Notes under the pieces: model-generated
The model's input: only the letters and a program-made list of their open reading frames with translations
What the model was told of the DNA's origin: nothing
Database searches by the model: none
Origin: a virus
Virus record (IMG/VR): IMGVR_UViG_3300032323_001387
Coordinates: 108,209 to 172,208 of that record
Strand: one strand, 5' to 3'
Length of the DNA: 64,000 bases
Program-made: the position numbers and the translations under genes
In this document: positions 16,846-26,058 of the stretch, one piece after another
Position numbering within the stretch: the stretch's first letter is position 1
Layout: every line of letters starts with the position of its first letter

Positions 16846-17715
16846 ATGGCGGCATTAACTGACGCACAGAAATGGTACGGTTTATTAGGCGAGCAAAAAG
16901 CTGCTCGCCTAAAGTATCATTTTAAAGTAGAATTCTTTAGTAGTCAATATCAAGCTCCTACGGCCAAGGCCCCAGCGTTGCAGGGTCCGGCACGATTAAT
17001 ATTTGATTGCATAAGATCGGTTGAGCTACCGAAATATAGTGTTGAAACAGAAGTTGCAAATTCGTGGAATATAAGACATCACGTACCTACAAGAATAAAT
17101 TTTGAACCTGTTAGTATTTCATTTACAGATACATTAGATAATAGGTTTATGAATTTCATCAAAGCATACATGGGCATTATCAGTAACAGTTTTCAACCTG
17201 CCAAAGAAAGTTTTCGTACTGGTTTTGGTGATACTCCTTTTGGTGTTAAATTATTAGACACCGGAAAAGATGCTCCAATAGATAAGATTGAGATAACACA
17301 ATTCTATGGTTCTGATAATACAAGAACAATAACATTGTGGCGTCCAAAAATAGTTGACGTACAGCATGATACTATAGATTACAGCGCCAGCGAAGCAGTA
17401 ACTTGGCAAATTGGTTTTAGATACGAAAGCGTGACCTACGACGATGGCAAAACAGCTGGAGCTCAAAAGTCAGAAAAAACACAACAGCAAACAGCAAGTA
17501 ATCCAAATGCCCAGGCATTTATAAAACAAGCACAAGATCAAGTAGCCTTAAATCAAAAAATGGCACAAGATCAAATCAAAGCATCTGAGACAGCAGTTAA
17601 TCTTCCAGCTGCTTCTTTAAATGGATTGTCATTTAAAGAAGCAAGTGCTATCGCCAATGCTAGAGCTAATAATGCTATTGGTGGCAGAGATCGCGGAACT
17701 AGAGGTGGCGTATAA
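16846..17715 (+). CDS. Second tail-tube-fold protein (tube initiator-like)
   Basis: A 289-residue protein starting 9 bases after gp19. It shares a tube-like pattern (YHFKVEFFSS, SVELPKYSVETEVANSWN, FEPVSISFTDTLDN, ITLWRPKIVDVQHDTIDY, WQIGFRYESVTYD) but has an extra Gln/Ala-rich coiled tail. In T4 the baseplate proteins gp54 and gp48 are gp19-fold homologues that start or cap the tube; this protein could fill such a role or be a gp19 duplicate. Late and co-transcribed with gp19. Confidence 0.7.
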   Translation: MAALTDAQKWYGLLGEQKAARLKYHFKVEFFSSQYQAPTAKAPALQGPARLIFDCIRSVELPKYSVETEVANSWNIRHHVPTRINFEPVSISFTDTLDNRFMNFIKAYMGIISNSFQPAKESFRTGFGDTPFGVKLLDTGKDAPIDKIEITQFYGSDNTRTITLWRPKIVDVQHDTIDYSASEAVTWQIGFRYESVTYDDGKTAGAQKSEKTQQQTASNPNAQAFIKQAQDQVALNQKMAQDQIKASETAVNLPAASLNGLSFKEASAIANARANNAIGGRDRGTRGGV

Positions 17716-17993
17716 TGTCATTAGAAACAAACAAATACGATATAATATACGGTAGATTGCTACATTTAAATTTTACACCAACACACGCCAAAGGTTTGGC
17801 AAAAGTGTTGTATGATGTTACTGAACAATATGGCTTCAGTGTAAATCATGTGCTACAACATGTGGACAGCAATGGTATTAGATTTGATAATGAAATTTAT
17901 GATGCACTGAATAAAGCAAGAACAAATAGCAGTCAAATTGGTTACATGGACAGAGAATACATACCGCCTGCAATATTACAGCAGGTGGCTTAA
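17715..17993 (+). CDS. Hypothetical protein between tube and gp4 genes
   Basis: A 92-residue helical protein (MSLETNKYDIIYGRLLHLNF) overlapping the preceding stop and the gp4 ATG by one base each (TAATG). No motif recognised. Tight coupling to tail and head genes suggests a small baseplate- or assembly-related protein. Confidence 0.7.
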   Translation: MSLETNKYDIIYGRLLHLNFTPTHAKGLAKVLYDVTEQYGFSVNHVLQHVDSNGIRFDNEIYDALNKARTNSSQIGYMDREYIPPAILQQVA

Positions 17994-18463
17994 TGGCTAA
18001 TAATTATAGTCAAGGGTATTTTGCACCAGAAAACCCAAGCAAGTATATAGGCAGCAATCGTCCCAAATATAGAAGCGGCTGGGAATTAACAGTAATGCGT
18101 TTCTGCGACAACCATCCTGCGGTTATAGCATGGGCCAGCGAAAGCCTGCGAGTGCCATATCGTAATCCTTTTACAGGCAAGGAAACGTTTTATGTGCCCG
18201 ACTTTCTTATAACTTACCAAGACAAAAACGGTAATAAAATCAGTGAAGTGATTGAAGTCAAACCACGCAATCAAGCAGTGCTTGAAATGGCTAAAACACA
18301 GCAAGAAAAAGCCGCAGTAGTATTAAACATGGCAAAATGGGAAGCCGCTAGAGCATGGTGCCAACGACATGGAATGAAGTTTAGAATACTCACTGAAGAA
18401 GATATATACAATAACTGGGGAGCAAAAAGCAAACCCAAAACAACAAGAGCAAAAAGAAGATGA
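17993..18463 (+). CDS. 4: Head completion protein gp4
   Basis: A 156-residue protein matching T4 gp4: QGYFAPENPSKYIG, YRSGWELTVMRFCDNHPAVIAWASE, VPYRNPFTGKETFYVPDFLITY and a SEVIEVKPRNQ strand. The E-x-PDF-x(n)-EVKP arrangement is that of PD-(D/E)xK / T7 endonuclease I-like folds, and gp4 acts in head completion, possibly trimming DNA ends. The basic tail (KPKTTRAKRR) may bind DNA. Confidence 0.88.
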   Translation: MANNYSQGYFAPENPSKYIGSNRPKYRSGWELTVMRFCDNHPAVIAWASESLRVPYRNPFTGKETFYVPDFLITYQDKNGNKISEVIEVKPRNQAVLEMAKTQQEKAAVVLNMAKWEAARAWCQRHGMKFRILTEEDIYNNWGAKSKPKTTRAKRR

Positions 18464-18975
18464 CTAAAAAGTTAGAAGATTTTTTTAATGTAGATTCTAT
18501 AGAACCGGATCGTAATGACAGCGTAGCTGAAGATCAGCAGTTATTACCCGTTGCTGAAATAGTGCCAATGTCAGATGCATTAACTAAAATCAAAGACCAA
18601 CTCAGTGTTGCTGCTAAAATAGATGAAGCATTGCCGCAAGTCAAAGGATTGGAAACAGAAGATCATGCATTAGATGATTACGCCAATCAAGCCATGGAAC
18701 AATTTGCTAGATTAATGGATTTGGGATTCAATGTTGATGACAGAAATGCCGGCAAAATATTCGAAGTTGCTAGTACTATGATGGGCAATGCTATTACAGC
18801 AAAAACAACTAAGCTAGACAAGAAGCTTAAGATGATTGAACTACAGTTAAAACTAGCAAAATTGCAAAAGGACTTGGGCAAAGATGACACCGGAGACGGA
18901 GATAAGCCCACAGAACTTACCACAGACCGTAATGCTATCCTTAACTTAATCAATCAGAACTTAAAGAACAAATGA
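18460..18975 (+). CDS. 16: Small terminase subunit gp16
   Basis: A 171-residue acidic, helical protein with the gp16 core: DDYANQAMEQFARLMDLGFNVDDRNAGKIFEVASTMMGNAITAKTTK, then a coiled coil (KLDKKLKMIELQLKLAKLQK). gp16 forms rings that recognise phage DNA and regulate gp17. In T4, genes 16 and 17 are adjacent; here two unknown genes lie between them. Overlaps gp4 by 4 bases. Confidence 0.85.
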   Translation: MTKKLEDFFNVDSIEPDRNDSVAEDQQLLPVAEIVPMSDALTKIKDQLSVAAKIDEALPQVKGLETEDHALDDYANQAMEQFARLMDLGFNVDDRNAGKIFEVASTMMGNAITAKTTKLDKKLKMIELQLKLAKLQKDLGKDDTGDGDKPTELTTDRNAILNLINQNLKNK

Positions 18976-18978
18976 ATT

Positions 18979-18986
18979 GATAAATA
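18979..18986 (+). promoter_or_regulatory. Late promoter (GATAAATA)
   Basis: GATAAATA lies 17 bases before the ATG at 19004, with CGGAGA as ribosome site. Because transcription would start after it, the ATG at 19004 rather than an upstream TTG is taken as the start. Confidence 0.65.
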
Positions 18987-19003
18987 ATGTATCGGAGATT
19001 ACA

Positions 19004-19648
19004 ATGAAGACTCTATTAGAATACATAGAAACATTACAGCAAAAACACGATGTTCGCATTAAATTAGCCTGCGAATGTACTGATGAACTTTGCGACAAAA
19101 TTGAAAAGCATCTAGAAAAATATGATGCAGAAAAAATTACTCGTCCTAGTAAAACAATACTAATGAGACGTCCTTTAGACTTTCCTAACTTGGATATGGC
19201 GGAAGTTTATATCATTGACTTCACATCCAATTTGCCAGTTAGTCCAGAAATGCTAAAGCAAGAACTAGCAAAACTGTTAAACATCAATGAAGGACTTGTT
19301 GTTGTTCGTATGGCCAATGAGCCACGTGAGATTGAAGCACAGAACGACGAAGAAGCAGAAAAGTTTAAAGTTAAAGACGAAGAATATAAAGCTAAGATTG
19401 GCACTGACTATGACAAGAGCGAAAAGTCTGACGTTAAAGCAGAAGATCTTTATGGCGACAAGTACAATACTAAGTTCTTAAAAGAATTGAAAAAATTAAG
19501 CGACGAACGCAAAAAAGAAACTAAAGCACCTAAGGTTATCAAGGATCCAGATGTTCCTGCAACTGAGCCTGAAATAGGTGACAGCAAAGCGACTAATAAA
19601 AAGAGTCCGGTGCGAACATTTACAGCCCCAGCGGGTAAAGGAAACTAA
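19004..19648 (+). CDS. Hypothetical late protein between gp16 and gp17
   Basis: 214 residues from MKTLLEYIETLQQKHDVRIK. The first half looks folded (alpha/beta, with a strand pair AEVYIIDFTSNLPVSPEML and GLVVVRMANEP); the second half is charged and probably disordered. Not recognised. It sits between the terminase subunit genes with its own late promoter, so a packaging or prohead role is possible. Confidence 0.7.
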   Translation: MKTLLEYIETLQQKHDVRIKLACECTDELCDKIEKHLEKYDAEKITRPSKTILMRRPLDFPNLDMAEVYIIDFTSNLPVSPEMLKQELAKLLNINEGLVVVRMANEPREIEAQNDEEAEKFKVKDEEYKAKIGTDYDKSEKSDVKAEDLYGDKYNTKFLKELKKLSDERKKETKAPKVIKDPDVPATEPEIGDSKATNKKSPVRTFTAPAGKGN

Positions 19649-19650
19649 TC

Positions 19651-20409
19651 ATGGATTTAGCAAGACTAATGAGCAAATTAAACGCAATCGGTGGCATGCA
19701 AGGCGCAGTCACTGAAGCTGAAGAAGAAAAATGCACAGACTGTGGCAAAGCTCACGAAGGTGACTGTGCAGTCGAAGAAGCTAAAAAGCCAGATTTCATC
19801 GATGCAGATGACGATGGTAATAAAACAGAGCCTATGTCAGATGCTCTTAAAGACAAAGAAGAAGTTAAAGAAACTGATTCATTATCAGCAATGCGTAAAC
19901 TTGCAGGCATCACAGAGTGTGGCGAAGAATATGCCGACATGAGTCCGATGTCAGTAACTGGTACGGAAGCACCTGGCATGGGTGTACCTGCTCAAGTAAT
20001 GGGCATGGATACATCAACTAGTGATGCTGGTTTAAAAGCAAAGTATACATTAAGTATTCAAAATGGTGAAAACAATTTACAAATGACAACAGACATGCCT
20101 GATGAGATTATTCACATCATGAAGCTAGCTGGTGTTAACAAAGATGCCGAAGTAACTAAAACGGCTGCACCACAAGAAGAACAAGCTAAAGCTCCTAAGC
20201 AAGAAGTAGAAGAAGAATGGGGCAATACTCCTGCTCAAACTAAAGAGCGTGATCCAAAAGCCTATGGCGATATCCGTGACTGGGGTATGAAAGGCACAGG
20301 AGCTGGTAAGCCAGGCAGTGCAATGAACAAGCCATCTGGACAAGGTGATAATCCATTAGGCGAACAGGCAATGATGGAAGCTTACAAAAAATTTAAAGCA
20401 GGCAAATGA
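19651..20409 (+). CDS. Hypothetical late protein with Cys cluster, largely disordered
   Basis: A 252-residue acidic protein rich in Glu, Lys, Ala and Met. Near the N-terminus CTDCGKAHEGDC could bind a metal. Two MxxLAG-type helices (SAMRKLAGI and HIMKLAGVN) resemble the motif in the small gene at 12395. The C-terminal half is low-complexity. It overlaps the gp17 start by 4 bases. Possibly a scaffold or packaging accessory; function unknown. Confidence 0.65.
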   Translation: MDLARLMSKLNAIGGMQGAVTEAEEEKCTDCGKAHEGDCAVEEAKKPDFIDADDDGNKTEPMSDALKDKEEVKETDSLSAMRKLAGITECGEEYADMSPMSVTGTEAPGMGVPAQVMGMDTSTSDAGLKAKYTLSIQNGENNLQMTTDMPDEIIHIMKLAGVNKDAEVTKTAAPQEEQAKAPKQEVEEEWGNTPAQTKERDPKAYGDIRDWGMKGTGAGKPGSAMNKPSGQGDNPLGEQAMMEAYKKFKAGK

Positions 20410-21941
20410 GCGGCACCCCGGTTTTAGTTAAACAAGCCTATAAAAAAGAAAATTACACAGAGCATCAGATAACAGAGATTGTAAAATCTGCTACTGATCC
20501 TGTGTATTTTATTCAAGAGTACATGTGGGTGCAACACCCAACAAAAGGCCGTGTCAGGTTTCATTTGTACGATTATCAAGTAGACTTAATTAAATGCTAT
20601 CATGAAAATCGTTATAGCATTAACATGCTTGGTAGACAGATGGGTAAATCAACTTGTGCCGCAGGTTACTTGCTATGGTACGCTATGTTCGTGCCAGACA
20701 GTACAATTCTAATTGCCGCACACAAATATACTGGTTCTCAAGAAATTATGCAACGTGTTCGTTTCATGTATGAGAACTTGCCTGAATGGATCAAAGCAGG
20801 TGCTACTAGCTATAACAAAGGTAGCATAGACTTTGATAACGGGTCACGTATTGTCAGTGCCACAACAACAGAAAATACTGGTCGTGGTATGTCTATCACG
20901 CTGGTATACTTAGACGAGTTTGCCTTCGTTCCACCTCGCATTGCCAAAGAGTTTTGGACAGCATTGAGTCCGACGCTAGCAACAGGTGGTAAGTGTATTA
21001 TCACAAGCACACCTAACCAAGACAATGACCAATTCGCACAAATTTGGAATGAAGCCAATAAAAAGACAGATGCTTTTGGCAACCCAAGTAATGTAGGTAA
21101 GAATGGCTTTGCCAGTATATCCTATATATGGAGTGACCATCCAGATAGAGATGAAAAATGGGGCGACACTGAGCGTAGTAAAATCGGCGAAGAACGTTTC
21201 CTCCGAGAGCATGAATGTATATTCATTACCGCAGATGAGACATTGGTTAGCAGTATGATGTTAACTGGCATGACTGGCATAGATCCTATTAATAAAATCG
21301 GACAAATACGAATCTATGACCGTATTATGACAGATAATATGTATGTTGTTGCATGGGATCCTAGTTTAGGTACAGGCAGCGATCCAGCAGCCATTGAAAT
21401 TTTTAGATTACCAGATCTTGTGCAAGTAGCAGAATGGCAGCACAATAAAACAGATGTGCGCGGCCAGTTGCGTATGCTTATAACTATACTAGAATATCTG
21501 CGTGAAAATGGCGTCGCCAATGACCAAATTTATTGGAGCGTGGAAAACAATACACTGGGGGAAGCTGCATTGGTTGCTATTACAGAGTATGGAGAAGAAC
21601 GTATTCCTGGATACTTTATCAGCGAACCAGGAGGCAAACGTCGTGGCTTTAATACGACAAATAAAAGTAAACTTGCCGCATGTACTAAGTTAAAGTATTA
21701 TATCGAAAGCGGTAAAATGACTCCAAAGAGCAAGAATTTAATACAAGAACTAAAAACCTTTGTTGCTCATGGTGCTAGCTTTGCTGCCAAAGAAGGCGAA
21801 ACAGATGACTTGGTTATGGGTACAATTCTAGCAGTTAGACTCATTGAGCATTTAATGAAATACGATGAGCAAACGTATAACAAGCTAGTAGAGCGCGGCA
21901 GTGGCGATTTTATTGCTCCTATGCCAATTGGAATAATTTAA
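20406..21941 (+). CDS. 17: Large terminase subunit gp17 (packaging ATPase/nuclease)
   Basis: A 511-residue gp17 homologue. Walker A GRQMGKS at 76-82, Walker B VYLDEFAFV with Asp170/Glu171, and a motif III region (IITSTPNQ). The C-terminal RNase H-like nuclease has VVAWDPSLGTGSDP with its Asp near residue 316, YWSVENNTLGEA, and a final ETDDLVMG acidic pair. It pumps DNA into proheads through the portal and cuts concatemers. Its ATG overlaps the upstream stop. Confidence 0.96.
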   Translation: MSGTPVLVKQAYKKENYTEHQITEIVKSATDPVYFIQEYMWVQHPTKGRVRFHLYDYQVDLIKCYHENRYSINMLGRQMGKSTCAAGYLLWYAMFVPDSTILIAAHKYTGSQEIMQRVRFMYENLPEWIKAGATSYNKGSIDFDNGSRIVSATTTENTGRGMSITLVYLDEFAFVPPRIAKEFWTALSPTLATGGKCIITSTPNQDNDQFAQIWNEANKKTDAFGNPSNVGKNGFASISYIWSDHPDRDEKWGDTERSKIGEERFLREHECIFITADETLVSSMMLTGMTGIDPINKIGQIRIYDRIMTDNMYVVAWDPSLGTGSDPAAIEIFRLPDLVQVAEWQHNKTDVRGQLRMLITILEYLRENGVANDQIYWSVENNTLGEAALVAITEYGEERIPGYFISEPGGKRRGFNTTNKSKLAACTKLKYYIESGKMTPKSKNLIQELKTFVAHGASFAAKEGETDDLVMGTILAVRLIEHLMKYDEQTYNKLVERGSGDFIAPMPIGII

Positions 21942-21950
21942 TTAAAATAG

Positions 21951-21957
21951 GTAAATA
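21951..21957 (+). promoter_or_regulatory. Late promoter, leaderless type (GTAAATA)
   Basis: GGTAAATA ends 5 bases before the ATG at 21963, so the transcript would start at or next to the start codon. No Shine-Dalgarno can be placed. Confidence 0.55.
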
Positions 21958-21962
21958 TATAC

Positions 21963-23225
21963 ATGGCGATTGATTATAATACTATAGCTGATAGAGTGTT
22001 TGACCAACTCAAAGGATTTGGTTATAGCATTACTATGAATGATAAAAGTGGCAAACAAACTGCCACTGCTACAAAAGCAAGATACTTTTATAGTACAGAT
22101 GAAAAGTTTACAATTATCATCGACGAAAAAGAACGAGTAATAAAAATCAAATATGGTGATAATACGGATCGCGAAAGATTAAACAAATTAGAAAATACCA
22201 TACGCAATGGTATTGCAAAGAAATTCGTTATGGGCGTAGATTTAATGCCCTATACAGGTAAAAATATTGAACCAAAGGATGTAGAGAACATGGCAAGAGT
22301 ACAAGAAAGTTTAAGCCCAGTACAAGGGTCAATGAAAACTAGCTATCAACAAACTGATGGCGCTAAACTAATCATTCGTCACAGCAAGCCTGTTAACGAA
22401 GAAGTAATGGGCAGTAGAAGCCGTAACATCAGAGCATTGTTTATTGAAAACGCTCAAGGTGAACGCTTCCGTTATCCACAAATCCATTTGGCAGGTGCTC
22501 GCACAATGACTCGTCACGTTGCTGAAGGTGGTACACCTTATGATGAAGTCGGACAAAAGATTATCGGCCTAAGCGAAGAGCGTAGTCAACTAATGCAAGT
22601 TGCTCGTTATATTAGAAGTCAAGGTTTACAAGAACAGGCCAACGATGTACAGTTTGCAGTTACTGGCCGTTTAAATGAAATTAAAGATTTATTGGGTCGT
22701 TATAACACTGATCGCTTGATGAGTGATGTACACGAACAAGATGAAAATGATCTGGACGCACTAAAAGAAAAACTAACTAAAAACGTATTTGACGAAACTA
22801 TTGGCTCAATGTTACCAAAACTAAATGGCTACTTAAAAGAATACCAAGCAAAAATGGAAGCAACTCAGGCATTTGATTCATTAAAACAGCAAGTAGAAGA
22901 AAGTTCTACTATTGCTGTAAGTGCGATTCCAGACTTAGATTTTACAAGTATGATTGTTTACGAAAGCCCAACAGTTAATACGTCACAGTTAATTAATTTG
23001 GTACTTCCTGTTTTGGAAGACGACACAATTAAAAACCAATTAACTCGTGTAGCAGAAGGCGTGGCAAAAGGTCATTTAGATCCAATGGCAGTAGAAAATC
23101 TAACTCGCAGTATTATTGGTAAGAGTAGTAAGCAAACAGCAACATTTGAAGATAGCCGTTTTGAAATTGGCGCTATGTTCGAAAGTGCTTTGAAGAAATA
23201 CTCCCTAGAAGAAATATTGAAATAA
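21963..23225 (+). CDS. Hypothetical late protein, probably virion-associated
   Basis: A 420-residue protein. N-terminal MAIDYNTIADRVFDQLKGFG; central part GSRSRNIRALFIENAQGERFRYPQIHLAGARTMTRHVAEGG, a pattern I associate with conserved structural-region proteins of marine T4-like phages; C-terminal half helical. Function unknown. It lies directly after gp17, with a late promoter at its start. Confidence 0.7.
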   Translation: MAIDYNTIADRVFDQLKGFGYSITMNDKSGKQTATATKARYFYSTDEKFTIIIDEKERVIKIKYGDNTDRERLNKLENTIRNGIAKKFVMGVDLMPYTGKNIEPKDVENMARVQESLSPVQGSMKTSYQQTDGAKLIIRHSKPVNEEVMGSRSRNIRALFIENAQGERFRYPQIHLAGARTMTRHVAEGGTPYDEVGQKIIGLSEERSQLMQVARYIRSQGLQEQANDVQFAVTGRLNEIKDLLGRYNTDRLMSDVHEQDENDLDALKEKLTKNVFDETIGSMLPKLNGYLKEYQAKMEATQAFDSLKQQVEESSTIAVSAIPDLDFTSMIVYESPTVNTSQLINLVLPVLEDDTIKNQLTRVAEGVAKGHLDPMAVENLTRSIIGKSSKQTATFEDSRFEIGAMFESALKKYSLEEILK

Positions 23226-23228
23226 AGA

Positions 23229-23302
23229 CTAAATAAATTCAACAGCAATTCATCCAAACGGTAGAATTGCTGTTGACGTAACACACAATAGAGTGTTACA
23301 AT
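23229..23302 (+). promoter_or_regulatory. gp32 promoter region: late element, hairpin and sigma70 promoter with operator-like repeat
   Basis: A late element CTAAATA (23229-23235) is followed by a perfect 11-bp inverted repeat (23241-23251 / 23264-23274), then TTGACG (23273-23278), an 18-base spacer and TACAAT (23297-23302). A second inverted repeat GTAACAC / GTGTTAC (23278-23284 / 23293-23299) fills the spacer and touches both boxes, as an operator would. gp32 may therefore be transcribed both early and late. Confidence 0.65.
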
Positions 23303-23331
23303 ACGTTCACAGGATGAGAGTATCTTGTGTT

Positions 23332-23358
23332 CCAGGCAACAAACTTTTTAAACCCTGG
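23332..23358 (+). other. gp32 mRNA leader hairpin (possible autoregulatory site)
   Basis: CCAGG (23332-23336) can pair with CCTGG (23354-23358) across a 17-base A/T-rich loop, ending 21 bases before the gp32 ATG. T4 gp32 represses its own translation through a pseudoknot and unstructured leader; this could be an analogue. Only the simple stem is directly visible. Confidence 0.4.
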
Positions 23359-23378
23359 CATTTTATAAGGAAAAAATC

Positions 23379-24395
23379 ATGGCAACATTAGCAGAAATTC
23401 GCGCTCGACTACTAGAGCAAGAAAACCGTACAAGCGGTAACAAACAAGGCGGCGGAGGCGACAACGCAATTTTCCCGTTTTGGAACATCCCAGAAAACAG
23501 CACAGCAGTTCTTCGTTTCCTACCAGATGGTGACGACACTAACACATTCCCATGGCGTGAGCGCCAAATGATCCGACTAGAGTTCGGTGGCGTTAAAGGC
23601 GGCGATGAAAGCAAGCGTGTAACAGTTACTGTTCCATGTATGGAAATGTGGAAAGAAACTTGCCCTATCCACGCAGAGATTCGTCCTTGGTTCAAAGATA
23701 AGTCTTTGGAAGACCTAGGTCGTAAATACTGGAAGAAAAAATCTTATGTCTTCCAAGGCTTTGTTGTACAAAGCAGTTTGGCAGAAGAAACATTGCCAGA
23801 GAATCCAATCCGTAGATTGATTATCAACCCAAGTATCTTTAACATTGTTAAAGGTGCGTTGATGGATCCGGATATGGAAAGTCTGTTCACAGACTACGAA
23901 AACGGCACAGACTTCCGTTTGACAAAAACAACTAAGGGTCAATATGCAGACTACAGCACAAGTAGTTTTGCTCGCAAAGAGCGTGGCCTTAATGAGACAG
24001 AACTTGAAGCAATTGCCAAGTATGGTCTTTACAATCTAAATGACTTTATGCCTAAGAAGCCGACTAAAGAAGAAGTTGAAGTCATTTATGACATGTTCAA
24101 AGCCAGCGTAGATGGTGAGTTGTATGATCCTAAGCGTTGGGGACAATACTTCAAGCCAGCAGGTGTAAACCTTGGTAACTTGGTTCCGTCTGGTGTAGCA
24201 GATGACGTAGATGCGGCAGAAGCAAGCTTTAAAGCACCTGCACAGGCAGCTCGTCCGGTACCAGTGGCTAAGCCTACTGTGGTAGCAGATGATGAAGATG
24301 ACGCACCTTTTGAAACAGACAACGCTCCTGCACCAGAAGGTAAAAAGAATGTCAACGACATTCTTGCGATGATCCGTAATCGTCAACAAAAGTAA
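23379..24395 (+). CDS. 32: Single-stranded DNA binding protein gp32
   Basis: A 338-residue T4 gp32 homologue. The N-terminal MATLAEIRARLLEQENRTSG is the LAST-like cooperativity segment, followed by FPFWNIPENSTAVLRFLPDGD and WRERQMIRLEFGG of the OB fold. The zinc site appears as CMEMWKETCPIH (two Cys and a His). The acidic tail (DDEDDAPFETDNAPAPE) is the protein-interaction region. It coats ssDNA in replication and recombination. UvsX and UvsY follow in the same cluster. Confidence 0.92.
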   Translation: MATLAEIRARLLEQENRTSGNKQGGGGDNAIFPFWNIPENSTAVLRFLPDGDDTNTFPWRERQMIRLEFGGVKGGDESKRVTVTVPCMEMWKETCPIHAEIRPWFKDKSLEDLGRKYWKKKSYVFQGFVVQSSLAEETLPENPIRRLIINPSIFNIVKGALMDPDMESLFTDYENGTDFRLTKTTKGQYADYSTSSFARKERGLNETELEAIAKYGLYNLNDFMPKKPTKEEVEVIYDMFKASVDGELYDPKRWGQYFKPAGVNLGNLVPSGVADDVDAAEASFKAPAQAARPVPVAKPTVVADDEDDAPFETDNAPAPEGKKNVNDILAMIRNRQQK

Positions 24396-24475
24396 TACGG
24401 CTTGGGCCTCTGCGATAACTAACCGGTAAATGGTTATTGTACGCCCAGGTTCTTCTATGCAGTAGAGAAGATAAA

Positions 24476-24748
24476 ATGACACTACCAGACGAAAGATATC
24501 GTGCTGTGATGTGGGCAGAAAGGTTCCTTCGAGAACTTGCCCACGATACTAAAAAGTATCCTAGGATTTCCAAACAAGTCAGACGTGAAGCTTATTCTAT
24601 CGCTAGACATTTCCCTAACAGTTGGGATATGAAACGTGTAGCAGATGCATCACCAGAAGTCTTTCAAGAACAAATGGAACCATTGACAAGGATGCTGGAA
24701 GTATATAAAATAGAACAAAAGGAAGATCAAAATGACAAAACCATTTGA
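24476..24748 (+). CDS. Small conserved protein (MTLPDERYRAVMWAERFL type)
   Basis: 90 residues starting at ATG 24476. The PDERYRAVxWAxxFLREL start recalls a small family seen in proteobacteria and phages (BPSL0761-like); the rest is charged and helical. Function unknown. It overlaps UvsX by 17 bases, implying coupling in the gp32-uvsX-uvsY cluster. Confidence 0.65.
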   Translation: MTLPDERYRAVMWAERFLRELAHDTKKYPRISKQVRREAYSIARHFPNSWDMKRVADASPEVFQEQMEPLTRMLEVYKIEQKEDQNDKTI

Positions 24749-25799
24749 CGTAAGCAAATTTAGAAAAGAAATCACTAAGAGCATTGAAGGTCTTAGTATC
24801 GGTTTCAATGATCCCACAGATTGGATCAGCACAGGTAACTATACACTGAACTATTTGATCAGTGGCGACTTTTTCAAAGGCGTGCCAATGGGTAAGGTCA
24901 CTGTGTTCGCTGGCGAATCTGGCGCAGGTAAAAGTTATATCTGTTCAGGTAACTTAATTCGTCACGCACAAGAGCAGGGCATTTATGTTGTGCTTATTGA
25001 CAGTGAAAACGCTCTAGACGAAGCATGGCTTCACGCACTTGGAGTCGACACTGATGAAAGCAAATTGTTGAAACTTAACATGGCTATGATTGATGACGTA
25101 GCTAAAACAGTTACAAAGTTCGTAGCAGATTACAAAGCATTGCCAGAGGATAATCGTCCCAAAGTCTTGTTTGTTGTTGACAGTCTGGGTATGTTGTTGA
25201 CTCCCACAGACGTTAATCAGTTTGAAGCAGGCGACTTAAAAGGTGACATGGGCCGTAAGCCTAAGGCACTAACAGCGTTGGTTCGTAACTGTGTAAACAT
25301 GTTTGGTAATTTAAACATTGGTTTAGTGGCTACTAACCACACATACGCTAGCCAGGACATGTTTGACCCAGATGACAAAATTTCAGGTGGACAGGGCTTT
25401 ATCTATGCGAGTTCTATTGTAGTTGCTATGCGTAAGCTAAAACTTAAACTAGACGAAGATGGTAATAAGACTACAACAGTCAACGGTATCCGTGCTAGTT
25501 GTAAGATTATGAAAACTCGTTATGCTAAACCTTTTGAGACAGTTCACGTACAAATTCCATATGCAACAGGTATGAGCCCTTACAGTGGTTTGTTTGATAT
25601 GTTGGAAGAAAAAGGTAGCCTGAAGCGTGAAGGCAATAGTTATCTTTATACAACTAAAGATGGAGAAATTCTTAAGGCTATGCGTAAGGGTTGGACCAAC
25701 GAATTGCTTGACAAGGTTATGGCAGACATAATGCTTAGAGATTTGACTGCCGGAGTAAATACAGGAGAATCATCTAAGGAGGAAGAAGATGTTGCATGA
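24732..25799 (+). CDS. uvsX: Recombinase UvsX (RecA-like)
   Basis: A 355-residue recombinase. Walker A GESGAGKS at 61-68, VVLIDSENALDEAWLHALGVD, Walker B VLFVVDSLGMLL, and the loop region around GLVATNHTYASQDMFDPDDKISGGQGF that binds DNA in RecA-type proteins. UvsX forms filaments on ssDNA for strand exchange and recombination-dependent replication with gp32, UvsY and UvsW. AGGAAGA serves as ribosome site. Confidence 0.95.
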   Translation: MTKPFDVSKFRKEITKSIEGLSIGFNDPTDWISTGNYTLNYLISGDFFKGVPMGKVTVFAGESGAGKSYICSGNLIRHAQEQGIYVVLIDSENALDEAWLHALGVDTDESKLLKLNMAMIDDVAKTVTKFVADYKALPEDNRPKVLFVVDSLGMLLTPTDVNQFEAGDLKGDMGRKPKALTALVRNCVNMFGNLNIGLVATNHTYASQDMFDPDDKISGGQGFIYASSIVVAMRKLKLKLDEDGNKTTTVNGIRASCKIMKTRYAKPFETVHVQIPYATGMSPYSGLFDMLEEKGSLKREGNSYLYTTKDGEILKAMRKGWTNELLDKVMADIMLRDLTAGVNTGESSKEEEDVA

Positions 25800-26058
25800 T
25801 GAAGAAGTTAATTTGATTGTTGATACATGGACAAGTGTTAAGACTTATATTGACAAAAAAGAAAGATATGATGCCGCTAGTGCATTCCTGCGTAGTTTAG
25901 AAAATCACTACGACATGGATAGTGTGGCCGAAGAACTTCTTGGAAACGACAGCACATTGGACACAGTAATTAAAGATTTGTATACCGCCGATGACATCAT
26001 TGACGAAGACGACGACTACGAAGAAGATAATTACGACTCAGACTACGACGACGAATGA
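25789..26058 (+). CDS. Small acidic hypothetical protein
   Basis: 89 residues; helical N-terminal two thirds, then an extremely acidic tail (DEDDDYEEDNYDSDYDDE). Lies between uvsX and the UvsY candidate, overlapping both by several bases. The tail could mimic DNA or contact gp32/UvsX; this is inference only. Confidence 0.7.
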   Translation: MLHDEEVNLIVDTWTSVKTYIDKKERYDAASAFLRSLENHYDMDSVAEELLGNDSTLDTVIKDLYTADDIIDEDDDYEEDNYDSDYDDE

